This document shows positions 55,788 to 64,000 of a DNA stretch of 64,000 nt, in pieces. Source of the stretch: Teratosphaeria epicoccoides (Eukaryota; Ascomycota; Dothideomycetes; Mycosphaerellales; Teratosphaeriaceae); assembly GCA_021401465.1 (NCBI GenBank), contig JADDMT010000045.1:124001-188000 (forward strand). The letters run 5' to 3'. Every line of letters begins with the position of its first letter. The stretch's first letter is position 1. The notes under the pieces are model-generated. The model saw only the letters and a program-made list of their open reading frames with translations, made no database searches and had not been told where the DNA came from. Both the position numbers and the translations under genes were made by a program.

Positions 55788-56161
55788 ATGCAGATCTTCA
55801 TCAAGACACTCACTGGCAAAACTGAGACCTTCGAAGTCGAGAAGAACACTACTTTCGCTGAGCTAAAACGGCAGTTTTGGCGACACTGCGGCTTTGCACC
55901 AGAGGGCCAAGAGCCTCCAAGGGATCTCCAGTATGTTGGCTGGATCTTCGCGGGGACACAGCTAACGCACGACCGTGCGTTGTCAGATGTGAGCTACTGG
56001 TAGTATTTTAGTCAAAAGACTCATGCTAAATCGGGGTACAGTACGGCATCGAGGAGTGGTCAACGCTACAGCTGGTTCTTAGGCTACGGGGATGCGGTTG
56101 TGGTTGTGGCGGGCGTCGCGATGCTGAGAACGCGAGTGGCCAGGCAAATGATGATTACTGA
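55788..56161 (+). CDS. Stand-alone divergent ubiquitin-like protein with Cys/Gly-rich tail
   Basis: 106 aa in two exons, 55788-55988 and 56042-56161 (53-nt intron, GTGAGC donor, GTACAG acceptor, phase 0). Ubiquitin features are clear: MQIFIKTLTGKTETFEVEK at the start, IFAGTQL in the middle, and LSD joined by splicing to YGIEEWSTLQLVLRLRG. The residues at the positions of ubiquitin K48 and K63 are Thr and Glu, while those of K6, K11 and K27 remain Lys. Between residues 30 and 48 the sequence is divergent and longer. In place of a terminal LRLRGG it reads LRLRGCGCGCGGRR followed by 15 more residues, so any conjugable GG would need processing. It is not a polyubiquitin or ribosomal fusion. The neighbouring USP is an obvious candidate protease; that link is inference. 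Confidence 0.8.
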
Positions 56162-56421
56162 TCATGCAAGCCTTGCAGGCGGAACAACGTAGCGACGGAT
56201 TCGTTGACTATTCTTGATGCCTACATCGGGCCAGAGTGGACAACAAGAACGTTTCCTTCGTGCGAGTGCAGATTTCTGAACGAGTGAGCTTCCGGAAAGA
56301 GCATTGGACAATGGGCGCGCTGATGGCGATCGGCTTTGGAGATTGGCATTCGTGGATAACGAGAAGTCTGATGACCAGTCAGTTGCAGAGCCATCCCGCC
56401 TATCCCGAGTGGTTGTAATCC

Positions 56422-57571
56422 TCAAGTTTCCACACACAAGGCTGTCTGCGGGCCAGTTCCATCTGCCGGCTGGATAAGAGCTCCGTTGGCATGGCCTATG
56501 TTCGCAGCATGCCATAAAGTAATCTCGTCTAGGCTCTCGACGACTTTCATGCGATTCCTGTCCGCACCTGAGACAGGTGCGTTGCCCGGCCGGTCGACTA
56601 GTATAGCCTTCAACCCTGCATCGGTCGCCGCGTCGATCTCCTTGACATTATCGCTGAGGAAGAGCGTCTGACTTGGTGACCACTGAGATCCATTAGTAAG
56701 ATAAGCTGTGGCTCCGTTCTGATACGACTACGAACTCCAAGTGCCTCAACGATCTTGGTGTAGCTTTTAGCCTCCTGTTTTAGGCCAGCATTGGTAGTGT
56801 CAAACCATCCATCCATCAGAGATGTCAAATCTCGGACAGGCTCCTTCGATGCGCCTGACTTGACCTCCACAATTTCGGAGCCCGGCTTGGGAGATTTTTC
56901 CTCGGTCTGCTCAGCCGAGCGCCTCGTGACCCTCGTCCTATTCGTGGATGGCTCGTCTGGCTCCTCATCGATTTGCTCAGCCGCCGCAATAGCAGTCCTC
57001 TTCTTCGATGCGGAGCTCTCGTCGACGCTCACATGCTCAAACAGCAGCTTTTGAGCAAAGACGCTGCCAGAAGAGTAAATTGCCAGCAGAATACCCTCGT
57101 CCTTCCACTGCTTCAACTTGCGTGTCACATCTGGGAATAGTGGTGTGGCATAAGCTCCAGAACGATAGCCTTCCTCCCACAGGAAACCCTGAAGGTTCTT
57201 GTGATAGGCAACCTTGACATCGCGCTTTGTCAAGTCCTCAACATGAGCTTGAAGAGTGCCAGGATCATTGCGGTGTTCCTCAGGGAAGGCCTCGCGATAT
57301 GGCTTGAAGTTGTCATCATCCCACTTTTCTGCTAGTACATTAGACAGAGCGCTGGTCGCGTATGGGAACTTGGCATTGTCAGCACATTCACTCCAATGCA
57401 AATGGCGATTCGGAAGGAAGAGAGGAGACCTGGAATTCTACCTACCAGCGTATCCTTCACGAAAGAGATTGGACACACAGTGCCCTCTACAGCGCATCAG
57501 TAAATGCCGTAGAAGCGCCACATGCCACCTACCTTACCAATATCTAATAGCACATAGCGCGCGCCTTCCAT
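56422..57571 (-). CDS. UTR4: Enolase-phosphatase E1 (methionine salvage, HAD family)
   Basis: Bifunctional enolase/phosphatase acting on 2,3-diketo-5-methylthiopentyl-1-phosphate in the methionine salvage pathway; 322 aa in four exons: 57538-57571, 57446-57486, 56736-57368 and 56422-56682. The tiny first exons build MEGARYVLLDI-EGTVCPISFVKDTL, which holds the HAD nucleophile D10 in the family's DIEGT motif. Then follow FPYATSALS, the cap domain, SSGSVFAQKLLF (motif II) and, after the last splice, QTLFLSDNVKEIDAA and ILVDRPGN (motif III/IV region). All exon lengths close in frame. An acidic/basic low-complexity insertion of about 60 residues follows motif II. The last donor is GTTCGT, weak, but a TACTAAT branch site lies upstream of the acceptor. 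The tail beyond the usual end is about 30 residues long. Confidence 0.9.
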
Positions 57572-60500
57572 GTTGGTATGTCACGTACCGATTTGTGGGT
57601 TTGTTCTCCCGAATCAGGTTTTTGGCTTGTGAAATGAAGGCTCTGCTACCATGCCACGTCTCGTTCTAGACCTGTCACCCGATCAGGCCACCATGCCACG
57701 TTCAAGCTTTCGTTCAAGCTTTAAACAGCGGTAGCGAGAGCGCTACTGCCAGGGCGGAGTGGATGTGAAAGGGATTGAATCAGGAAGAGATTTGGGTTGG
57801 TGAAGGTCCGCCGAGCGTACCGAGGCGGAAGGCGCGGCACGTGGTCGAAGAATTAGCAGCGACCGCAGTGAGAAATAACCAGTGAGTACTCATCCTGGCT
57901 GCTGAGAGACGCGTTTGCCAGCAGCGGCAACTAAAGCCGTGTCCGCTCGTGTAATCGGATATCCAAGACTGCTAAACGCTAGGCAAGTTCAAATTTTCGA
58001 AAATCGCCCGGGTCTCGCTTCAATGCGGCCGGAACTGTATGCCCGAGTAATGCAGGTCTTGCACTAGCATTCCACCTAGAGAAAACGTGAAGGCTGGCAC
58101 GAGCGCTGCAGTGCAACTTAAAGTACTATATAGCACATGTACAGAGTATTTGTTTAGATCTCGCCACGTAGCCAGGGAATATGTTCGACTGGACTTATGC
58201 AGCGCGGCCAGCCATTCGCTCAGCCGACCGACCAGTTAAGCGAATGACAGGTGGAGTCCATGCTGGACACATTATCAAAAATTTTGAGTACTGATCAACG
58301 GCATCACCAGGACGCATGGAGTGTCGAGCAGTGAGCAGGACACCACGTCAAATAGTCGATCGATTGATTGACTGGACTCCCGCGGTATTGGAAACTCCAG
58401 ACAGTCCAACGACCGATGAATCGATTCGACTCGGACGGTCGATACACGTCGTGCGAGAGAAGTCTCGTCGCAACGTGTGAGCCGTTCAATTACGGCTCGC
58501 CTCCATGTTGACAACGAATACATGCTGATGGGCAGCCATCTTGCATCTTGCGCCCTCACCGCTCTTCATAGCCTTCGCTTCGTCGCAGGGTCTCGCGCTG
58601 CCTTGACTCGGGAGCTGCCGGCATGACACATGCGGCGGGCACGGGGCGGCACGCTCCCAGACACCCGGCAGATGTGGGTATTATGCTGGGTGGTCTGAGC
58701 GCGATAGAGTTTTTTTTTCGGTCTTTCTCTCCGCTCCTCCATGTTGGAGTCAGCCGTATCACGTGCAAGTCGAAGCGCCCACGTTTCCAAGGAGATCCTG
58801 GAATCTCAATCACAAGGTGTCGTGTTGTTGTCTATTTTCCCGAGACGGCACTATTTACAATTGATCACGCACAGCACTCCAATATGTGCAGGTACTAAGG
58901 TCCAGTGAGACGTCCAGAAATATAGAACTCAACCTGGCCAGCTGGTACGTGTCCGAGCATGCACAAATATGCAGGCGGGGAAGCATGCGGTGGCGCTATT
59001 CGGATGGGCGTGCATCTGCCGGCTATAGTGCATCTGTTGGGTGTAGGACATACACTCCCAATTCGTTAGCATTCGTTCTAGTTGCAAAAGCAGATGTCTC
59101 TCTTCCAGAATTTGCCATTGGGTCAAGTTCACACCGTACATGTAATGGAGAATCTTTAGTCGGTGTGCCAATGCATGGAGCGTGCAATGGCCATGGTTCG
59201 TTCACTGGCAAGGGTGGCGCCGGATGAGCCATTGCGTATCGCGCAATTTCCCAAGCTTCATCCTTTATTGATTTCAATTGGCACTCATGCGCCTGTGACC
59301 GTCAAAATCATTAGAGACATGCCAACCCCTCATGTCCTCAGAGCAGTCGCTGAAACGAGCCCCTCAATCGTTGCCAGCGCTTGCACGACTAGAGCTGTTC
59401 GCGACGTCCGTGAGTTGCCGCCCTCTACTGAAACGGGCGCGTCGTAGGATTTCGCAGACGCTCAATGCCTATGCCTTGCTCACAAAGAATAGCCACTTGC
59501 TTGAGCGCGTTGGCAGGTGTTGTTGACGACAATAAAGTTGGTTCTTTCAAGGAGCGGGATGGCTGTGCTGGACGAATGACCATGGGATGATGACAATGTT
59601 CGCGGCCGCTTCTAGACTGTCTCTGATTCGGCCAGCCCCGGGATCCAAGCACGGTCTTGTCCCGAACAGGGTAAGTGCCCCCGTACCTCATCTCAATTGG
59701 ACAGCAGGAACGCCGTTGGTGAGCCAAGGGAAAGTACGTTACGTGGGTCCCGTGGCTTGCTTCGACGGGTTTCGATTCGTGCTAGCAATGCTCGCACCTG
59801 CGTCCTGCCAGTCGCTCACACCAATGCTCCTGCTTACACCGCTCGCTCTCTACCATAATATACCCCGTTCTTGACTCCGCTTCACCACAATCGATCAATT
59901 GCATTGCTTGACGACCTCACGATTTTGGGAGTGCCGCTGCCGGACTCTGTTTCCGCTTGCATCGCTCCTTCCTTCGGACTGTCACGCCTGCCGTGATCAG
60001 AGCTCACATTCCTTGCACCTTTGGCCCGGTGACGCCTGTGCAGCAACGTCAACATCACGCCTCAAACTTCGCCTTTGACCTACGCTCGCACGGCCGACTG
60101 TCCGATGTAGAAGGAGCAGCGCTTTGTACAGGAGACGGGCCGCCTGACCAGCTACAATACCACGCTACAGCTAGCCAAGGTCCGTGCAGCGTCATACGCC
60201 TTGGTGGACGTACGCAAGCCGGGATCTCATTATACCACACCACCGCGTGCAGCCAAGTTTGGAACAAGTGTCCAGGACCAGCATCTTTCCACGGTGTCGT
60301 CAACTATCTCGGCCCCTCTTGATGCTCTAATCCACACTGCCATCTTGCGTCCTGAGGCACTGTCCCTGACCAGGCTGCAGTGGTTACAACATCGACTCAC
60401 GTTTCCATCCTCTTCCACGACGATCACGACCACGCCTACCAAGACTTTACCTTACGTTGACTCACGCCACGAACATCTCCTGCCTCTGGACTCACGACTG

Positions 60501-61217
60501 ATACGATCATCTACTACTCCTGACTCACCATCTGCACCTTGTCCGATATACGAGTCTCTGCCCGACTGGAATTGCGTACAATACCACCTTCTGGCTCTTT
60601 CGTTGAACATATTTACGCCATACGCACTTGCACTGATGAAAATAGCGACCACAATCATTCAATCTTTTTGAAGTCGTTTCTGAAGCTGGATTAGCGAGCA
60701 AGCGAGCTTGTTTTCTTGATATTTTGGATCTGGAGCGGATCGGAGTTAAGAAGGTGCGTCCCATCAAGAGCAAGATAGCAGTGGTCGTCGTTCCAAACAT
60801 TGGTGGTTGAGAGCCAGGCAGCCATATTGCGTGCCAGCTAGCGTGATACCTTACGGTCAAGAGGTGATGAACATTGACTAACGGATCCTCTACAGGACGG
60901 CGGACTTTCTCTCACCACCACACTGTCACTCGATCCTACTGCATTGATACCTGTCAGAAGTAATTGCACACGCGACTAGAAGTCTACAAGCTCTTGCCGC
61001 GATTCGGTTGCCTCGAACACAAGATCGGACCTTCTACCGCTGTCTGAAAACCAACTGCTGTAGCCTCAACAGACGATTGCCTGCTGCCCGCTAGACGGCC
61101 GCATCGGACCTGCCTGCTTTATATACGTGTCCCACACCTCGCTTAGTGTCGCCCTTCTCCGCCATACTGGAGTCTGGGACTTAAGCAACAAAACTACACT
61201 TCAGAGACTATCTGCCA
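57572..61217. other. Long gene-free region upstream of the kinase
   Basis: About 3.6 kb between divergently transcribed genes. Open frames are short, or occur in Cys/His/Pro-rich non-domain sequence between 59957 and 60671. The part nearest the kinase is pyrimidine-rich and likely promoter and long 5' leader. A 12-bp tandem (GTTCAAGCTTT units at 57700 and 57712) and a small GTAGCG/CGCTAC hairpin near 57730 are the only repeats seen. No tRNA or other RNA gene was recognised. Confidence 0.5.
60458..60527 (+). promoter_or_regulatory. Two TGACTCA (Gcn4/CpcA-type) elements
   Basis: Exact TGACTCA at 60458-60464 and 60521-60527, the consensus for Gcn4/CpcA-type bZIP regulators, about 700 bp upstream of the kinase start. 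Two sites may occur by chance; function is inference. Confidence 0.35.
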
Positions 61218-63386
61218 ATGGACTGTATGCGAGATGGATTTAAACAAGACAAGCTTCTCGACGGACGGTTCCTGACGATTGCGCCTCTCAACCATGGCTC
61301 CTTCGGCATGGTCTTCACGGCCAAGGACCTACACACAGGCGACGAGGTGGCCATCAAGTGCATGACTAAACCGGGCGCTGCCAATGCCAACTGCCCGGCT
61401 ACCATGGCCATCGGCATCGATGAGAAATCTGAGGAGCTCGAAATCCATTCCCGCCTCAATAATCACCCGAACATCGTAAACCTGATTCATCATTTCGAAA
61501 CCGAGAATCATCAATATATGGTGTTGGAGTGGTGCTGTAACGGCGACCTGTATGAGGCCATTCGCCTTGGCCGCGGACCGCTGGAGACCGAGCATGTCCG
61601 CGACTTCATGCTGCAGCTGGTTGATGCCGTTGACTATCTGCACACCAATGGCGTGTACCACCGCGACATCAAACCAGAGAACATATTCTTGACGTCTGAC
61701 GGCACTATGAAGCTGGGCGACTTCGGTTTGGCCACCACTGACACTTGGTCCACGGAATTCGCTGTGGGCTCCGACCGCTACATGGCACCCGAGCAGTTTG
61801 ACGCGTCAATTTACGGCTACGGCTATTCTCCAGCGTCGGCAGACGTCTGGGCACTTGGCATTGTCTTGTTGAACGTTCTGTTTCAGCGCAACCCGTTCGC
61901 CTCGCCAACTCAAAAGGACCCATTGTTCGCGGATTTCATGCATGACCGCCAGAGCCTGTTCGATGTCTTCCCGAATATGTCGCAGGATACTTGGGAGGTA
62001 CTGCGTCATTCCCTATCACTTGACCCCGCCAACAGGTCCTTGGCTGCCGTTCGTGAAGCTCTGAAAGCGGCTGTCAGCTTCACTACTGACGATGAGTCCC
62101 TTGATGACTTCTGCACTGCCGAGCAAACCGAGATGGTACCTGTCGCAACGGCTGCGCGTGAGCCGCTGCGTACTCCATCTATCACCAGTCCGACTATGTC
62201 ATCGGAGGACTACCCATGGAGCTCTCCACTTCTTAAGACGCCACAGAAGCCTGCTCGCCAACTCTCCACTATTCCCGACGAGGAGAGTGAGATGTTCCCA
62301 GGGTCCGTCAAGTCTGAGTGGCAGTACGTCGACGCTGATGAGGCTTCGCTGTCATCCAACCTCGACTCGGGTCTGGGCTTGTCGTACAAATCGACCAAGT
62401 CCGCAAAGTCTGTTGCCTTCAAGCCGCTTTCGAACTTCGTCAGCTCCCTGCCGATCAGCTTCAGCCGCCCGAGCAAGAAGATCGATCCATACAGCAACAG
62501 TAGTAACGGCTTCTCTAAGAGCTGGAGCGATCTGTGGGACGAAGAGGAAGAGCTGGGCAATCAACAGCTGGCACTTGACTCCGAGCTCAGCCGTGACATG
62601 GAGCGCATCGATACTGTCAAGCCAAGCACACCACAGCTCAACATCATCCACGAGGAAGAGCGCGGAAACTCGCGTGCTCGCCAAAGTCCTGTGGAGGAAA
62701 TCGTTACCGCCCGTGCGAACTGCGCTAGCCCTCTGCGCAAGCTGATTGAGGAAGACAAGAAGGCCGAGGCATCTTTGACACCGAAGCAACGCTCGTCATC
62801 CATCCTAGACAAATGGTCGTCGCTTGGAAATTTCCGTCGTGCCAAGGTCGAGCTTTCGGCTGCTGCAGTTTCCTCAATCACAGCGACGTCGTCTCCGAAG
62901 ACGGGCTATACGGATGCTTTTGCGAAATTCACGACGTTCGGCAGCAGCAAGCAGCAGAAATCTCAGCAGCAGCAGTCCAATCACAAGACTCGCGATCGCG
63001 CTCCGAGCTGGCGTCAGAGCAGCCCCACGCGTCTTCGCTCTCCTTCTATCACCAGCGGTCGTCCACGAGAGCGTAAGGACAAGAGCCACAGTCCTACTGG
63101 TGGCCACACCGCAGAGGCTTGGTCACTGGATAACAACTGGCGCCAGCATATGTCCCCAGTCGCGATTAAAACCGCCTCCACTCCTTCCGCATCAGCACCA
63201 ATTCCAATGAACAACATCAACGGATATCATGCAGTCGACCACACCAAATACTTCTCTAGCAGCGGCTTACAGCAACGCAAGCAACAACCAGCAAAGTCGC
63301 CCAAGAATTTCCTTGACACTGTGCTCGCCGACGATATAGGCGATATGGAGTGGGTTGTTGGCACAATTCACGACTTCGAGATCTAA
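61218..63386 (+). CDS. Ksp1-like serine/threonine protein kinase
   Basis: Cytoplasmic Ser/Thr kinase, single exon, 722 aa, most like yeast Ksp1 and the Ran1 group. Kinase domain about 15-300: glycine loop LNHGSFGMVFTAKD, ATP-anchoring K47 in EVAIKCM, catalytic loop YHRDIKPENIFL with D150, LGDFGLATTD for the DFG motif, and SDRYMAPEQFD for APE. A Ksp1-typical stretch after subdomain X reads FQRNPFASPTQKDPLF and SLSLDPANRSLAAVREAL. The C-terminal 400 residues are Ser/Pro/Lys-rich and unstructured, with SWSDLWDEEEELG and a short Gln run. Yeast Ksp1 acts in TORC1/PKA-linked filamentous growth and autophagy; a similar role here is inference. The ATG follows a long leader. Confidence 0.92.
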   Translation: MDCMRDGFKQDKLLDGRFLTIAPLNHGSFGMVFTAKDLHTGDEVAIKCMTKPGAANANCPATMAIGIDEKSEELEIHSRLNNHPNIVNLIHHFETENHQYMVLEWCCNGDLYEAIRLGRGPLETEHVRDFMLQLVDAVDYLHTNGVYHRDIKPENIFLTSDGTMKLGDFGLATTDTWSTEFAVGSDRYMAPEQFDASIYGYGYSPASADVWALGIVLLNVLFQRNPFASPTQKDPLFADFMHDRQSLFDVFPNMSQDTWEVLRHSLSLDPANRSLAAVREALKAAVSFTTDDESLDDFCTAEQTEMVPVATAAREPLRTPSITSPTMSSEDYPWSSPLLKTPQKPARQLSTIPDEESEMFPGSVKSEWQYVDADEASLSSNLDSGLGLSYKSTKSAKSVAFKPLSNFVSSLPISFSRPSKKIDPYSNSSNGFSKSWSDLWDEEEELGNQQLALDSELSRDMERIDTVKPSTPQLNIIHEEERGNSRARQSPVEEIVTARANCASPLRKLIEEDKKAEASLTPKQRSSSILDKWSSLGNFRRAKVELSAAAVSSITATSSPKTGYTDAFAKFTTFGSSKQQKSQQQQSNHKTRDRAPSWRQSSPTRLRSPSITSGRPRERKDKSHSPTGGHTAEAWSLDNNWRQHMSPVAIKTASTPSASAPIPMNNINGYHAVDHTKYFSSSGLQQRKQQPAKSPKNFLDTVLADDIGDMEWVVGTIHDFEI

Positions 63387-63887
63387 CCCGGAGTTGGATC
63401 CTGGAGTGGGTTGTCGCCTTCTTGTAGTCCCGGCTCACTCAACAGATTTCTCACGATTGACATTCCCAGTCCTTGTGGAGGAACACCTGCCTGCCTGCCT
63501 TCCTACCCGTACCTCTTTATGTGTATCTATGAACTATCAGACCATTCAGACGGCGTTTGAGATCAAATGGTTTTGTTGGGAATTTTAGGCGTTTCGGAAC
63601 AGGGAGATCCACACACGGCAAGTGAAGATGATACCACTACAACTACTACTTTACCACAAAAGCAGGGCAGCACAGGGAGGGGGCGGGGAGGTCGGAAACG
63701 ACGGAACAGACTGAGGATTGAGTGAGACAAAGAGCCGGTGACTCGCTATCTGTGTATGTAGAAGATATAGCTCCTTCCGTCCGCAAAGGATGCGATGGTG
63801 TGACAATACAGATTTACCCACTCTCCTCATTGTGCTCTAGTCATTGTCATCCTTGCTGCCATTAAGCTGTCCCTTGGATGGGACTGC
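63387..63887. other. Convergent 3' regions, nothing recognised
   Basis: About 500 bp between the kinase stop codon and the stop codon of the minus-strand methyltransferase. Short CTGCCTGCCTGCC microsatellite near 63488. No supported gene. Confidence 0.5.
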
Positions 63888-64000
63888 TTACTCTGCTGTG
63901 GCAACAACCCACCAATTGTCTTTCTCGTAGCCGGATTCGAGTACTTTGCCACCCGCCGCCTCGACATCGGCATCCAACTCGCCTTCGCGGTAGAGGTGAT
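63888..64000 (-). CDS. Trm9-like tRNA wobble-uridine methyltransferase, C-terminal fragment
   Basis: The last 36 codons of a minus-strand gene that runs off the window. They read HLYREGELDADVEAAGG, then VLESGYEKDNWWVVATAE before TAA. The HLYREGEL and GYEKDNWW pieces match the C-terminal end of Trm9/ALKBH8-type methyltransferases, which modify wobble uridine at position 34 of tRNA (mcm5U). The catalytic domain lies outside the window, so the call rests on the tail alone. Confidence 0.65.
   Translation of the reverse strand, partial: HLYREGELDADVEAAGGKVLESGYEKDNWWVVATAE

Noticed and set aside
59957..60671. Overlapping plus-strand frames of 121 and 156 codons before the kinase
   Set aside because: Low-complexity Thr/His/Pro-rich translations without domain; more likely promoter and leader of the kinase.
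1..64000. Search by eye for tRNA genes, rRNA, CRISPR-like arrays, transposons and bacterial-type operons
   Set aside because: No B-box-like tRNA ends, no regular spaced repeats, no transposase or reverse transcriptase frames and no long terminal or inverted repeats were found. A tRNA scan and a repeat search would be decisive.

Overview
This window looks like nuclear DNA of a filamentous ascomycete (Pezizomycotina; a Dothideomycete is my guess, not proven). Spliceosomal introns are mostly 45-85 nt with GTRAGT-type donors, and the gene set is fungal: a SepA/Bni1-type formin, Glt1 glutamate synthase, Neo1 flippase, a Pth11-like receptor and a C2H2 plus fungal-type transcription factor. Exon joins were worked out by hand from splice signals and frame closure. 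Each multi-exon model given as a CDS at confidence 0.6 or above closes in frame to an integer number of codons.

Layout. 1-13 kb: an amino-acid/choline-type permease (-), a Pth11/rhodopsin-like 7-TM protein (+), a Neo1-type P4-ATPase (-) and an MBL-fold hydrolase (-). 13.2-29.9 kb: eight genes arranged as four consecutive head-to-head pairs: FAD monooxygenase / CocE-type hydrolase, P450 / zinc alcohol dehydrogenase, aldehyde dehydrogenase / BBE-type flavin oxidase, phenol-hydroxylase-like flavoprotein / two-finger C2H2 regulator. There is no PKS, NRPS or terpene synthase, so this reads as a catabolic or detoxification cluster, probably for an aromatic ester or alcohol. All four divergent promoters contain GTGGGA or GTGGGG, which is the site I would predict from the specificity residues of the cluster's own regulator.

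30.7-50 kb: conserved housekeeping genes on the minus strand (glutamate synthase, a small membrane protein, formin, Hus1 of the 9-1-1 clamp) with about 4 kb of gene-poor or decayed sequence between glutamate synthase and the membrane protein.

51.4-56.2 kb: a small ubiquitin-system island. It holds an intact but divergent USP-type deubiquitinase, a decayed USP paralogue, one apparently intact stand-alone ubiquitin-like gene whose LRLRG is followed by a Cys/Gly-rich extension, and at least two ubiquitin-like relics. One relic has lost its start codon, and its splice donor differs from the intact one by two G-to-A changes. I know of no described system of this composition.

56.4-64 kb: enolase-phosphatase E1 (methionine salvage), a 3.6-kb gene-free upstream region, a Ksp1-like protein kinase, and the C-terminal end of a Trm9-like tRNA methyltransferase running off the window. 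No tRNA, rRNA, CRISPR array or intact transposon was recognised.
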